Shown in pieces: positions 7,393 through 16,863 of a stretch of DNA of 64,000 nucleotides. Every line of letters starts with the position of its first letter. The stretch's first letter is position 1. The notes beneath the pieces are model-generated. The model saw nothing but the letters and a program-made list of their open reading frames with translations, did not search any database and was not told the origin of the DNA. The stretch lies in NCBI GenBank assembly GCA_903911925.1, contig CAIWFH010000133.1, forward strand, positions 1 through 64,000. The letters are read 5' to 3'. The translations under genes and the position numbers were made by a program. The DNA is from an uncultured Acidobacteriaceae bacterium (GTDB taxonomy: Bacteria; Acidobacteriota; Terriglobia; Terriglobales; Acidobacteriaceae).

Positions 7393-8748
7393 TTACTCCC
7401 GCGCCGCGATCCCCAGCGCCTTCATCTTGCGGTACAAATGGCTGCGCTCCAGCCCCAGCAACTCTGCGGCGTGGCTTACTTTGTTTCTTGCTTCTTCTAT
7501 TTTCTTGAGGATGTACTCGCGCTCGTAGGCGTCGCGGGCTTGCTGGAGCGTCGAGAATTCTTCCGTGGATCGCGTGCCTGCTTTGTGGGTCAAGGGCGGC
7601 AGGTGTTTGCGTTCAATGCGCAGCACGCGGGGATTGAGAATCATGACCCGTTCAATCACATTCTTCAACTCCCGCACGTTGCCCGGCCAGTGATACTTGG
7701 CGAGCGTTTCCAGAGCCTCTTCGCCGATTTCCATACGCGGGCGGCCATACTGTCGCCCAAATTCGGTCAGAAATTCATGCGCAAGAGGTGGTATATCCTG
7801 CTTGCGCTCGCGCAGAGGCGGCACAAAGAACGGGACGACATTCAGCCTGTAGAAAAGGTCTTCGCGGAAGTTTCCCTTGGCGATCTCCTCCTCCAGATCC
7901 TTGTTTGTGGAAGCGATGAGACGCACATCCACGCGAAGTATTTGCGTGCCGCCAACCGGCGTAAAAAGCTGGTCGTCGAGAGCAGACAGAACCTTGGATT
8001 GAGTCTTGAGGCTCATGTCGCCCACTTCGTCCAGAAACAGCGTTCCGCCGTCGGCGCGTTCCAGTGTGCCCCTCTGCTCCGGCGGGCCGCCGGGCCGCGC
8101 GCCGTGCCGGTAGCCAAAAAGTTCCGCCTCAATGTGCGCCTCGGGAATGGCCGCGCAATTCAACTCGACAAAGATCTGATCGCGCCGCAGGCTCTCGGCG
8201 TGGATGGAGCGCGCGATGAGTTCCTTGCCGGTGCCGGACTCGCCATAGATGAGCACGCGCCCGTTGGTGGGCGCCATCAACCGTATCTGCTGGCGCAGCG
8301 CCTTTACCGGCACGCTTTCGCCGGTAAGCACCGAGCCCACGGCAAACTGCCGCTTGAACTCGGTGTTCTCTGTACGCAGCCGCCGCGCCTCAACGGCGTT
8401 CTTGAGCACAATCAGCGTGCGGTCCAGCGAGAGCGGCTTCTCTAGAAAGTCATAGGCGCCCAGTTTGGTGGCCTTTACCGCGGTCTCAATGGTGCCGTGG
8501 CCGCTGATAATCACCACCTCCGGCCGGGTCTCCACAGCCGACTCGTGGATCTCGGCAAGCACATCCAATCCGTCGCGGTCCGGCAACCAGATGTCGAGCA
8601 GCACCACGTCATAGGGCGCGTCTTCCAGCAGAACCAGGGCCTCGCCTGCTGTGGCCGCGGTGGCCACGCCGTAACCCTCTTCGCGCAAAATCTCTTCCAG
8701 TGAACTGCGAATCTCCGCCTCGTCGTCCACCACCAGAATGTGATTCAT
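7393..8748 (-). CDS. ntrX: NtrX-like response regulator with AAA+ domain lacking the GAFTGA motif
   Basis: A 451-residue regulator in three domains: a CheY-like receiver (about 1-120, acidic pocket DDE, phosphoacceptor Asp in VVLLDIWLP), an AAA+ sigma-54 interaction domain (about 135-370, Walker A GESGTGKE, Walker B GGTLFLDE) and a Fis-type helix-turn-helix (about 410-451, VSHAAELLGLERSHLYRKM). Where enhancer-binding proteins carry GAFTGA, this one reads GYRHGARPGGPPEQRG. NtrX proteins of Alphaproteobacteria are also reported to lack GAFTGA, which questions sigma-54 activation. It overlaps the kinase gene by 4 bases (ATGA), implying translational coupling. A role in nitrogen, redox or envelope regulation is inferred by family. 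Confidence 0.9.
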   Translation of the reverse strand: MNHILVVDDEAEIRSSLEEILREEGYGVATAATAGEALVLLEDAPYDVVLLDIWLPDRDGLDVLAEIHESAVETRPEVVIISGHGTIETAVKATKLGAYDFLEKPLSLDRTLIVLKNAVEARRLRTENTEFKRQFAVGSVLTGESVPVKALRQQIRLMAPTNGRVLIYGESGTGKELIARSIHAESLRRDQIFVELNCAAIPEAHIEAELFGYRHGARPGGPPEQRGTLERADGGTLFLDEVGDMSLKTQSKVLSALDDQLFTPVGGTQILRVDVRLIASTNKDLEEEIAKGNFREDLFYRLNVVPFFVPPLRERKQDIPPLAHEFLTEFGRQYGRPRMEIGEEALETLAKYHWPGNVRELKNVIERVMILNPRVLRIERKHLPPLTHKAGTRSTEEFSTLQQARDAYEREYILKKIEEARNKVSHAAELLGLERSHLYRKMKALGIAARE

Positions 8749-11057
8749 CTTGTCGTTTCCTTCAGCGGTGCAACAACGTTTTCCGGCTCGGCGGTGCCAG
8801 CGTCGAGGACCGGTTCGCCTGAGGTTTCAGCCATCTCCATCAGGGGCAAGCGCAGTAAAAAGCACGCGCCTTTGGGGCTGTTGGACTCGGCGCGCAGGCT
8901 GCCGCCATGCTCCTGCACAATCTTGGCGGCGATGGAAAGCCCCAGCCCTGTGCCGCGCTGCTTAGTCGAATAGAAGGGCAGGAAGAGCCTTTCGCGAATC
9001 TCGTCTGTGAGCCCGTGGCCGGTGTCGCTGACCGTCAACTCCACCGACGCGCCATCTTCGCTGAGGCCGCTCTGGATTCCGAGCACGCGCAGCAGGCTGC
9101 CCTGCATGGCTTCAGCCGCGTTATCGATCAGGTTTGCCAGGGCGCGCCGAATTCCGTCAGGGTCAGCCATCACCGGGGGCAAGCCCGGCTCCAGGTCCCA
9201 CTGCACCGTAATTCCTTCAAGGCGGCCGGCGAACAGCGCCATCGCCTCCTCGGCCACGCGGTTCACATCGCAGGCCTTGGGTTGCGACGCGGGAAATTGC
9301 GCCAGCGCCGAGAACTGGTCAACCAGAGTGCGCAGGGTACCCACGCAGCCCAGGATCACCTCGCTGCACTTGCGAATCACTGAAGGCGAGTCAGGCTGGC
9401 CGCGGTCAAGGTGCCGGGCAATGCGCTCGGCAGAAAGAGCGATGGGAGTAAGCGGATTCTTGATCTCGTGAGCCACCCGCTGCGCCACTTCTTTCCAGGC
9501 CAGCTGTCGCTGCGCGCGCAGAATTTCGGTCATGTCCTCAACCACCAGCACAGTGCCGTGCTGGCCATCTGCCAGGTCGAGCCGCGCACTGGTGATCGAC
9601 AGGTGGATCAAACGGCCCTTCGATGGAAATTCAACCTCGGTGGAGGCCGCGCCCATGCGGTGGCCGCGCCGGATTGCCCCAGCCAGATCGTCAACGCAGT
9701 CGGCAGGGAAAAGGGAGTCAATCTTTTCAGCGCGCAGTCCCACATCCTCACGCCGCCCAATCAGCGCTGCGAATGCACGGTTCGACTGCAAAACGGCGCC
9801 CGCCGCGTCGAGGGTGACCACGCCGCTGGGGATGGTCTCGACAATGGTCTCCAACTCGCGGCGGCGCTCCTCGATGGCCAGGTTGGCCTCGGTAAGTTGC
9901 GTGGAAGAAGACTCCGCCAGTTGCCGGCTGGTGTCCAGATCGGCCGCCATGTGATTAAAGGCGCGCACCAGGTCGCCCATCTCCCCGGTGGTAAGCTGCG
10001 CGACGCGATGATCGTATTTGCCGGCGGCAATTTCATCCATGGCGTCAGCCAGGGCCTCCACAGGCCGGGTAATCTGCTTGGAAAGAAACAGCGCCATCCA
10101 TACGCTCGAGAAGATCACAAATACTGTGATCAGCATCAGCATCAGAAAAAAAGTGGTGCGGATCTGGTTGCGCCGGCGGAAAAGGTCCCAATACTCGGCG
10201 GCGCCGGATCGGATGCGCGCAGTTGTCTGATTGAGGCCCTGGGGCATCGGAAGCCCCGCCACCACTGCCTTGCCCGAACCGGTAATTGCCATGCCGAGCG
10301 CGTACTGTCGGCCAGCCACCCTGATCACCGGCGCATCGCTGCGTTGAGCGGCGGCAATCAGGTTGGATGAAAGCGGACCATGAAGGGCAATCGCGGCTTC
10401 GGCATTGCCCTCGTCGAGCCAGGGAACCATGCTGGCCGGGGTCGATTCGGGCGGGGCCTGAAAGCTGGCCAGCACCCGCCGGTCTTTGCTGAAGACCACC
10501 ACAAAACCGCCGTCAAGAGTAATACGGTGTGAGCTCATCACATCCTGGAGCACGGGTATACCACGATCAGGCGCGCCCGTGGCAGCAATCGACTCCGCCT
10601 CGCCGCGCGCATTGCTGGTGACATACTGCGCCAGTTCAAGAACCACGCGTGTTGAGTCTTCGTGCAGTTCAGATGTATTGGGCGAGAACCACCGGTCGAT
10701 GGAGCGATTCATCAGCACCAGGCTGAACAGAAACATGAAGATTGCAGGCGTGAGCGCAATGAGCGCCGCGCCCAATACCATGCGCGTACGCAGCCGGGCT
10801 CCCAGTCCCGTGCTGCTTTGCCCGGCATAGATTTTGAGGATGTTCCTGAACAGCAGCACGATCAAGGTCATCAGCAGCAAAAACACCAGCACCGTCAGCG
10901 CTGCAAATGCCAGCGTTTCGCCGGCTGTCTCGGGATTGAGAAAGCGGACGCTTGACGTGTTGAAAGCCTGGAGCCCGCCCAGCAACGCAGAGACCAAAAC
11001 CAACAAGCCCCCAAGCAGGGCAACTGTCCGAGGTCGGGAATCGCCGAGAAGCGGCAT
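8745..11057 (-). CDS. ntrY: NtrY-like membrane sensor histidine kinase
   Basis: A 770-residue kinase. Three N-terminal membrane segments (about 12-32, 48-70, 92-116) precede an extracytoplasmic sensor region (about 120-300). A fourth membrane helix (about 303-327) leads to HAMP (about 328-380), PAS (about 400-500), HisKA with phosphoacceptor His in RVAHEIKNPLTPI, and HATPase with N box NLIDNAAEAM and G boxes DTGHGL and GTGLGLSI. Order and length match NtrY. It should phosphorylate the NtrX-like regulator encoded immediately downstream. The signal sensed is not evident. Confidence 0.92.
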   Translation of the reverse strand: MPLLGDSRPRTVALLGGLLVLVSALLGGLQAFNTSSVRFLNPETAGETLAFAALTVLVFLLLMTLIVLLFRNILKIYAGQSSTGLGARLRTRMVLGAALIALTPAIFMFLFSLVLMNRSIDRWFSPNTSELHEDSTRVVLELAQYVTSNARGEAESIAATGAPDRGIPVLQDVMSSHRITLDGGFVVVFSKDRRVLASFQAPPESTPASMVPWLDEGNAEAAIALHGPLSSNLIAAAQRSDAPVIRVAGRQYALGMAITGSGKAVVAGLPMPQGLNQTTARIRSGAAEYWDLFRRRNQIRTTFFLMLMLITVFVIFSSVWMALFLSKQITRPVEALADAMDEIAAGKYDHRVAQLTTGEMGDLVRAFNHMAADLDTSRQLAESSSTQLTEANLAIEERRRELETIVETIPSGVVTLDAAGAVLQSNRAFAALIGRREDVGLRAEKIDSLFPADCVDDLAGAIRRGHRMGAASTEVEFPSKGRLIHLSITSARLDLADGQHGTVLVVEDMTEILRAQRQLAWKEVAQRVAHEIKNPLTPIALSAERIARHLDRGQPDSPSVIRKCSEVILGCVGTLRTLVDQFSALAQFPASQPKACDVNRVAEEAMALFAGRLEGITVQWDLEPGLPPVMADPDGIRRALANLIDNAAEAMQGSLLRVLGIQSGLSEDGASVELTVSDTGHGLTDEIRERLFLPFYSTKQRGTGLGLSIAAKIVQEHGGSLRAESNSPKGACFLLRLPLMEMAETSGEPVLDAGTAEPENVVAPLKETTR

Positions 11058-11261
11058 GGGCCGATTATAGAACGCGAGTGGTTAGTGGTCAGTAGACAAC
11101 GAACCAAGGCCCCAGACTAAGCCACGCACCTGGGCCGTCTTCATAAAACCAAGAGAGTCCAACCCTACCCCCGGCCACGAAGACCTGTCGCCGGGGATGA
11201 GGAAGCCTTGAAATTCCCGGCGATTCTGGCCGGACGCCCAGCCGCTCGCCAAGCCCTGCTG
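11058..11261 (-). other. Upstream region of ntrY with a family A repeat remnant
   Basis: This is 204 bases without a gene. At 11077-11100 it carries AGTGGTTAGTGGTCAG and neighbouring bases, the same heptamer-like family that separates the ribosomal genes at 55446-63828. No inverted partner is visible. The rest is featureless to the eye. Confidence 0.4.
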
Positions 11262-12230
11262 CTACTGTTTGGGAACTGAAACCGTGATGTTGCGGTATTT
11301 CAGGTTGCCGGTATGATCGCCCTGAAGATAGAAGGGGCCCGGTTCGCCTTCATCCGCGTCCAACGCGCCGCCCGTGACGCCTTCAATTACCTTGTGGTCG
11401 ATGGTGGTCACGCCGTTGTGGACCTCAGTCACGGTGCGCCCAACAAGTGTAATGTCGAATATCTCCCACTGTCCCGGCTTGCGCGGCAGTTCGGGTTGTG
11501 GTGCGAGCCGTCCGTAGACAGATCCGATGCGGCGCTCCACCGGCGCCGTGAGAGGCATTTCGGATTCGATCTGAACCTCATAGCGGCCGCGCAGGTAGAA
11601 ACCGCTGTTGCAGTCTTCCGGGCAGTTCACTTCAAAATGGACCTTGAAGTCGTCGAACTTGCGCGTCGTCTTCAAGTTTGCGCCGCGCGCTGTGTTCAAC
11701 AGCATTCCATCCTGCACGGTCCAGTGACTTGATCCGGCATCGCCGGCTGGCGCCCATCCATCAAGGTCTTTGCCATTGAACAACGGCTTCGGATCAGTCC
11801 AGGCCTTGGGAGCGGCGTGCTTCAAGTCCGGCGCTCTCACGCCGGTCAGCGGTGTGGTTTTGTCGCCAATCTTTTCTTCGCCGACAAGCTTCCCGTCCTT
11901 GGCTTCGAGTTCCCAGGTAACCGCCGGATGGCCCTCGGAGGCAGGAGAAACGTTCGCCGCCATGTGGGAGCCATCGACGTGAACATCCTTTACCACGTAG
12001 ACATGGCCGCCTCCGGGCTGGTACCAAACCTCGAGTTTGCCGTCCTTTTCTGTCACGCCCAACCACCGAGCGCTGATTCCGCTTGCTGAAGCGACGTTGA
12101 AATCCCACCTTCCTGCAAATGGGCTCTTGCTTTTCTGCGCAAGGGCAGGCGTCGAGCAGATGCTCGTCACCGCGATTGCCAACATGATCGAGATTGCTGC
12201 GAACAACGACAGCCAGGAAAGCTTCTTCAT
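11262..12230 (-). CDS. Secreted DUF1080 (3-keto-disaccharide hydrolase-type) protein
   Basis: A 322-residue exported protein. The start at 12230 follows GGAGG with a 6-base spacer and gives a signal peptide ending near ALA (about residue 31). An N-terminal beta domain (about 38-135) is followed by the DUF1080 jelly-roll (about 145-320): KPLFNGKDLDGW, WTVQDGMLLN, KFDDFKVHFEVNCPEDCNSG, FYLRGRYEVQI, WEIFDITLVGRTVTEVHNG, GPFYLQGDH. DUF1080 proteins include 3-keto-glycoside hydrolases and are frequent in soil and plant-polymer degraders. The substrate here is unknown. Confidence 0.85.
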   Translation of the reverse strand: MKKLSWLSLFAAISIMLAIAVTSICSTPALAQKSKSPFAGRWDFNVASASGISARWLGVTEKDGKLEVWYQPGGGHVYVVKDVHVDGSHMAANVSPASEGHPAVTWELEAKDGKLVGEEKIGDKTTPLTGVRAPDLKHAAPKAWTDPKPLFNGKDLDGWAPAGDAGSSHWTVQDGMLLNTARGANLKTTRKFDDFKVHFEVNCPEDCNSGFYLRGRYEVQIESEMPLTAPVERRIGSVYGRLAPQPELPRKPGQWEIFDITLVGRTVTEVHNGVTTIDHKVIEGVTGGALDADEGEPGPFYLQGDHTGNLKYRNITVSVPKQ

Positions 12231-12406
12231 TGAGTTCCTCCGTTGACCAAGAAATCCGTCGGTGCAAGAGTAAGCCACCGAGCATGATGGCTCAAAATCG
12301 AAAATCGCTCCGAACCCCGTAGGGAACGATGAAATGAGGCTTGTAGAGCATCACTTCGAAGCGTGTCGCCTGCGAAGCCGCGCTTCCGCTTTGCGGAATT
12401 CCCTCT
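12231..12406 (-). other. Intergenic, nothing recognised
   Basis: The bases between the DUF1080 gene and the NIPSNAP-like gene contain a ribosome binding site at their left edge. I see no convincing terminator, repeat or small gene. Confidence 0.3.
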
Positions 12407-13192
12407 CTAAATCTGCGAACAAGCCAACGGGCTCAGAAGAAGATTGGTAATGTTGGTCACCAGTTGGTCAGAGGCGTAGCGCGGGTTGGTCGACAGCTTC
12501 TTCCAATCCGGATCGTCGCGGAACGCGTCCCACTTGGCGTCCATCTCCGCCTTGTTGGCATAAGTAAGCATGTAAGTCAGGTTGGGCATGCGCGAGCCTA
12601 CCAGCGTGTCCCCGAAAAACACCGGGTGGAAGCCGCACTTCAAGAAAATCTCGAACTCGCCGGAGTGGAACATTTCCACCTTGCGCACGTGACCGCCGGG
12701 GCTTGCGCTCTCGTAGGTGCGCATTTGGAAGATGCGTTTGGACTTTACGTCGGGCGGCGTAACTTTGGGCCAGCCCTGAAAGGCAGCGAGCAGCGTAGTT
12801 TCAGCACGCAGAAAGGCGGGCGCTTCGGATGTGGCATTCCAGAAAGGATCGGCAGCTTTCATAAAAACCGCATCGTCGACCAGGCGCAGATTCAGTTCAG
12901 CAAGCGCCTCCACCGAGGGGCCGGGTATGAGCACGTAGAACGCCGGCGTCTCATTGCCGAATTCCAACTGGAACGCGCCCACCGGACCCATGCCCATGCG
13001 GCCCAAAGCCGGAATGAGCGCCTGGCCGAGAAAGCTCTCAGTCAGCTTGGCTTGATTGGTCCGCAGCACGTCATAGCGGCGCGTCAGGTAGAACTCGCGT
13101 TTGCCGGCGGCGGGCGCCTGGGCAGAAGCGCCCTGCGTGGCAGCCATGGCTGAAGCGGCAATTGAAGCAGCAAGAAATTGGCGGCGTTCCAT
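12407..13192 (-). CDS. NIPSNAP-family protein with Tat-like signal
   Basis: A 261-residue protein. The start at 13192 is preferred because GGAGG lies 7 bases upstream; an ATG 12 bases earlier overlaps that site. The N-terminus has RRQFLAAS then an alanine-rich stretch, a Tat-like signal for export of a folded protein. Two NIPSNAP ferredoxin-like repeats follow: FYLTRRYDVLRTNQ (about 38-130) and IFQMRTYESASPGGHVRKV (about 150-255, with YMLTYANKAEMDAKW and the final helix). NIPSNAP-fold proteins of bacteria are mostly uncharacterised, so biochemical function is unknown. Confidence 0.85.
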   Translation of the reverse strand: MERRQFLAASIAASAMAATQGASAQAPAAGKREFYLTRRYDVLRTNQAKLTESFLGQALIPALGRMGMGPVGAFQLEFGNETPAFYVLIPGPSVEALAELNLRLVDDAVFMKAADPFWNATSEAPAFLRAETTLLAAFQGWPKVTPPDVKSKRIFQMRTYESASPGGHVRKVEMFHSGEFEIFLKCGFHPVFFGDTLVGSRMPNLTYMLTYANKAEMDAKWDAFRDDPDWKKLSTNPRYASDQLVTNITNLLLSPLACSQI

Positions 13193-13258
13193 AGTGTCCT
13201 CCATTCGAAGAACAATTCTACGGCAACGCCGCCAGTCTATGGTCCTTGATCCCTGCTC

Positions 13259-14374
13259 TTACGCGATCACGCTCGACGCCGCGGTCCACGGCCGCATCTG
13301 GCTTTCGGCCACGCCGCGATAGGTGAGCGTGCCCTTCCAGGTGTTCAGCCCTTCGGCCAGACCCGCGTCCTGCAGCAGCGCTTCGCGCGCGCCCAGGTTG
13401 GCAATGCGCAGAAGGTACGGGAAAGTCGAATTGGTCAATGCCAGCGTTGAGGTGTGCGGCACCGCGCCCGGCATGTTGGTGACGCAGTAGTGCACCACGC
13501 CATCCACCACGTAACTGGGGTTGGAGTGCGAGGTTGGCCGCGCCGTCTCCACGCAGCCGCCCTGATCGATGGCCACGTCCACAATCACCGCGCCCTTCTT
13601 CATCTGTGAAACCATGGCTCGCGTCACCAGCTTGGGCGCCGTGGCTCCCGGAATCAGCACGCCGCCGATCACGAGATCCGCTTCCCTTGTAGCCTGCGCC
13701 ACGTTGTAGCTGTTTGAGGCCAGCGTGTAGACCCGCCCGCCAAAGATGTCGTCAATCTCGCGCAGACGGTTCAGATTCACGTCCACCAGCGTCACCTTGG
13801 CGCCAAAGCCCAAAGCTATCTTAGCTGCGTTTGTGCCCACTACGCCGCCGCCAATAATGGTGACGTGCGCCGGCGGCACGCCCGGTACGCCGCCCAGCAG
13901 AATGCCGCGGCCGCCGTGTTCCTTTTCAAGATAGGCCGCGCCCACCTGCACGCTCATGCGGCCAGCCACTTCGCTCATGGGCGTCAACAGCGGCAGAGTG
14001 CCTTGGCGGTCGCGCACGGTTTCATACGCAATGCCGATCATTTTGGAATCGAGAAGTTTGTCGGTCAGTCCCGGCAGCGGCGCAAGGTGCAGATACGTAA
14101 ACAGCACCAGCCCGTCGCGGAAGAAAATGTATTCCTTCTCGATGGGCTCCTTGACCTTGACCACCGTCTCGGCCTTGCCCCAGACATAGCCCGCTTCGCC
14201 CACAATCTCGCCGCCGGCGTTCTGATACTCCGCGTCGGGAAAACCGGAGAGTGCGCCTGCCTGCGTCTCGACCAATACTGTGTGGCCGGCTTCGGTAAGA
14301 GCCTTCACTCCCGCCGGGGTTACGCCCACGCGTGCTTCGTTGTCCTTGATCTCTCTGGGAACGCCAATGATCAT
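13259..14374 (-). CDS. ald: Alanine dehydrogenase
   Basis: A 371-residue enzyme, normal for the family. It catalyses NAD-dependent reversible oxidative deamination of L-alanine to pyruvate and ammonia in the cytoplasm. Signatures are the N-terminal [20 protein letters not shown], the substrate region [10 protein letters not shown], the catalytic His in FTYLHLAP, the nucleotide-binding turn [12 protein letters not shown] followed by Asp in VTLVDVN, and [16 protein letters not shown]. The start ATG 14374 is preceded by AGGAG. An Lrp/AsnC-type regulator is encoded divergently 182 bases away, the usual arrangement for amino-acid-responsive control of ald. Confidence 0.97.
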   Translation of the reverse strand: MIIGVPREIKDNEARVGVTPAGVKALTEAGHTVLVETQAGALSGFPDAEYQNAGGEIVGEAGYVWGKAETVVKVKEPIEKEYIFFRDGLVLFTYLHLAPLPGLTDKLLDSKMIGIAYETVRDRQGTLPLLTPMSEVAGRMSVQVGAAYLEKEHGGRGILLGGVPGVPPAHVTIIGGGVVGTNAAKIALGFGAKVTLVDVNLNRLREIDDIFGGRVYTLASNSYNVAQATREADLVIGGVLIPGATAPKLVTRAMVSQMKKGAVIVDVAIDQGGCVETARPTSHSNPSYVVDGVVHYCVTNMPGAVPHTSTLALTNSTFPYLLRIANLGAREALLQDAGLAEGLNTWKGTLTYRGVAESQMRPWTAASSVIA

Positions 14375-14556
14375 CGTTGTCTCCTGTCTGGGATTGAAAT
14401 CCGCCCGCTAGCGGCCGGGAGAAAAAATGCCCAGCGCCGAATTTGCCTTTGGAGGAGGGCTAATTGGCGCCGGGCGAACTTATCCTTTTTCAACCTCATG
14501 CATCCTACGGCGCAATGAGCTGGCGATGTGTGCAATCTTTGTGATAAAACAGCCTC

Positions 14557-15096
14557 ATGGGAACGAAACGTGAAGAAAACAACCTCATGATGCACAAAAC
14601 CAGCGACGAATGGGTTGAGAAACCGGCCGAACAGGGAACCGACCCCGGCCTGGACGATTTGGATGCGGCAATCCTGCGCCACCTGGCCCGGCACGGTCGC
14701 GCAACCAACTATGAAGTAGGGGATGCGGTGGGCCTTTCAGCCTCGGCGGCCTCGCGCCGCATCCAGGCTTTGGAGGCCTCCGGGGCCATCCGGGGCTACC
14801 GCGCCCAGATCGATGACCGGTTCCTCGGCAAGCGCATGACGGTCTATATCCGCGTCACCCTAGAACGCCAGTCGGCCACGGTATTGAGCGCCTTCGAGTT
14901 CGCCGTCCGCAATTGCAAGGGAATCGTGAACTGCCACCTGATGGCCGGCCAGTATGACTACATGCTGGTAGCGCGCGTAGCCGACATCGACGACTACGGC
15001 CATCTCCACCAAAATGAACTGTCCCGCCTCCCCGGCGTGGTCCGCCTTGAAACCAGTTTCGCCCTCCGCGACGTGATGGAAGGTGTGAAAGTCTAG
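14557..15096 (+). CDS. Lrp/AsnC-family transcriptional regulator
   Basis: A 179-residue regulator. After a roughly 25-residue N-terminal extension, LDDLDAAILRHLARHGRATN and the helix-turn-helix GDAVGLSASAASRRIQALEA lead to the RAM effector domain (about 95-170, with IVNCHLMAGQYDYMLVARV). The divergent neighbour is alanine dehydrogenase, so control of ald by an amino acid is the likely job. The start is uncertain: ATG at 14557, 14587 and 14590 are all in frame and none has a strong ribosome binding site. Starting at 14590 would still leave the DNA-binding domain intact. Confidence 0.9.
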   Translation: MGTKREENNLMMHKTSDEWVEKPAEQGTDPGLDDLDAAILRHLARHGRATNYEVGDAVGLSASAASRRIQALEASGAIRGYRAQIDDRFLGKRMTVYIRVTLERQSATVLSAFEFAVRNCKGIVNCHLMAGQYDYMLVARVADIDDYGHLHQNELSRLPGVVRLETSFALRDVMEGVKV

Positions 15097-15257
15097 GGTT
15101 CGGCGCAGATCTGCGGCCTCCACAGACGCCTGGGTGCCCCTGGTCCCGGTTCCCCGCTGACATGTCTTCGTCCGTGGGGTAGAGGTCCCGCTTTTGGGAC
15201 CAAGGATACTGCGATTTCCACCATAGGAACGGCGAAGTTCGTTGATTCATGCAAGTC

Positions 15258-15303
15258 GGGTGCCCCATCCTTTCGCGTTCTTTTGCGAAAGGGTGGGATA
15301 CCT
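15258..15303. repeat. GGGTGCCCC hairpin repeat, copy 1
   Basis: GGGTGCCCC is followed by a stem CCCATCCTTTCGC (15264-15276) pairing with GCGAAAGGGTGGG (15285-15297), one G-T mismatch allowed, then ATACC. It lies in the gap of about 310 bases between the Lrp gene and the aldo/keto reductase gene, which otherwise holds nothing recognisable. Confidence 0.85.
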
Positions 15304-15408
15304 CGAAGCTCGCGCCGGGAACGGCCACCATGCCATCTTCATCCAAACAAAAAAGCGCGTCCCGAGCCGGCAGCCGCGCCTTCTTTCATCTTCGTTTCTG
15401 CAATGCCC

Positions 15409-16440
15409 CTACGCCATCTGCTCCCGCGCGTTCTTCCACAAATCGATCAAGCTATCCTGCGCGTACTTCTCGATTTCCTTAAGCTCTGCCTCAGTAAATG
15501 CGAGGTTTTTCACCGCGTCGAGCGAGTTGTCGAGCTGCTCCACGTTCCGCGCCCCAATCAGTGCCGTCGTCACACGCTTGTCGCGCAGCACCCACGCAAT
15601 GGCCATCTGCGCCAGCGATTGCCCACGCCCGGCGGCAATCTCGTTCAGCGCCTTGATGCGCTTCAGGTTGTCTTCGCTGAGAAAATCCTTCGGCAGCGAG
15701 CCCTCGGCCATCACGCGCGAGTTCGCTGGGATGCCATTCAGATACTTGTTGGTCAGCATGCCCTGTGCTAGCGGCGAAAACGCGATGCAGCCTACGCCCA
15801 GTTCATCGAGCGTGGCCAGCAGGCCCTTCTCAACCCAGCGGTTCAGCATGGAGTACGACGGCTGATGAATCAGCAGCGGGACGCCCAGGCTCTTCAGAAT
15901 CGCGGCAGCCTCGCGGGTGCGCTCCGGGCTGTACGACGAGATGCCAACGTAGAGCGCCTTGCCCTGGTGAACAGCCGTCGCCAGCGCGCCCATGGTCTCT
16001 TCAAGCGGCGTGTCGGTCCACGGCCGGTGCGCGTAAAAGATGTCAACGTATTCCAGGCCCATGCGCTTGAGGCTGTCGTCGAGCGACGCCAGCAGGTATT
16101 TGCGCGAAGCCCCAATGCCGTACGGCCCCGGCCACATATCCCAGCCTGCCTTGGTTGAAATGATCAGTTCGTTCCGGAGCCCGCCAAAATCCCTGCTGAG
16201 AATCTGCCCGAAATTTTCCTCTGCTGAGCCATACGGCGGCCCGTAGTTGTTAGCCAGGTCGAAGTGGGTAACGCCGCGGTCGAACGCCCGACGGATCACC
16301 GCGCGGCCCGTCTCGAAAACATCCGTGCCGCCAAAGTTCTGCCACAGCCCCACTGACACCGGCGGCAGCACGATTCCAGATTTACCGCACCGGCGGAACA
16401 TAGCGCCGTCATATCTCTTCGCATCGGGTACATAACTCAT
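15409..16440 (-). CDS. Aldo/keto reductase, YghZ / L-glyceraldehyde 3-phosphate reductase type
   Basis: A 343-residue cytoplasmic NADPH-dependent reductase. It has the AKR tetrad: Asp and Tyr in FDLANNYGPPYGSAEENFG, Lys in IISTKAGW, His in FYAHRPW. The YDGAMFRRCGKSGIVLPPVS start, long GPYG insertion and C-terminal ARNVEQLDNSLDAV are typical of the YghZ subgroup (AKR14), which detoxifies methylglyoxal and reduces L-glyceraldehyde 3-phosphate. ATG 16440 follows AGGAG. It stands alone with no obvious operon partner, so the physiological substrate is inferred from family only. Confidence 0.92.
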   Translation of the reverse strand: MSYVPDAKRYDGAMFRRCGKSGIVLPPVSVGLWQNFGGTDVFETGRAVIRRAFDRGVTHFDLANNYGPPYGSAEENFGQILSRDFGGLRNELIISTKAGWDMWPGPYGIGASRKYLLASLDDSLKRMGLEYVDIFYAHRPWTDTPLEETMGALATAVHQGKALYVGISSYSPERTREAAAILKSLGVPLLIHQPSYSMLNRWVEKGLLATLDELGVGCIAFSPLAQGMLTNKYLNGIPANSRVMAEGSLPKDFLSEDNLKRIKALNEIAAGRGQSLAQMAIAWVLRDKRVTTALIGARNVEQLDNSLDAVKNLAFTEAELKEIEKYAQDSLIDLWKNAREQMA

Positions 16441-16569
16441 CTAAGCAACGCTCCTTCGACTTAGCTCACACTTCAAGAAAAGATTTGGCCGCCCGTCACA
16501 GCCCTCGCAAGAAAGTATGGCACAGCGAGGCTGAGGCTGCGTTCGAATGATTGGCGGAGGTAGGCCTGC

Positions 16570-16863
16570 TCAGATTCGTTTAGCCCAATAGCCAGGACGG
16601 CGTTTGGCGTGGGCGACAGCCACGATCTGAATGTCGTGCAGGCGTTCGCGGAACACGACGGAGAATGGATAATTGCGGAGCACGAGGCGCCGTGTCCCAT
16701 GCAGATAGAAAGGATAAAGTTGTGGGTGTTGGCGGACACGGTCGAGCGCCGGAATCAGCTCCTCGAAAAATCCATCGGCTGCCTGAATACTCTGGTTGAG
16801 GTACCAGCCGTGCGCCGAATCGACTTCGAATTCCGCTCTGGGGTGATAGTTGAGCGGTTTCAC
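16570..16863 (-). CDS. ParE/RelE-family toxin
   Basis: A 97-residue protein starting at GTG 16863, overlapping the upstream antitoxin stop by 4 bases. It has the ParE-like layout: YHPRAEFEVDSAHGWYLNQS, GFFEELIPALDRVRQHPQLYP, RRLVLRNYPFSVVFRE, and the C-terminal strand IQIVAVAHAKRRPGYW. ParE-type toxins inhibit DNA gyrase and RelE-type toxins cleave mRNA; the target cannot be decided here. The antitoxin-first order with a PF09720-type partner supports toxin-antitoxin function. Confidence 0.85.
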   Translation of the reverse strand: MKPLNYHPRAEFEVDSAHGWYLNQSIQAADGFFEELIPALDRVRQHPQLYPFYLHGTRRLVLRNYPFSVVFRERLHDIQIVAVAHAKRRPGYWAKRI

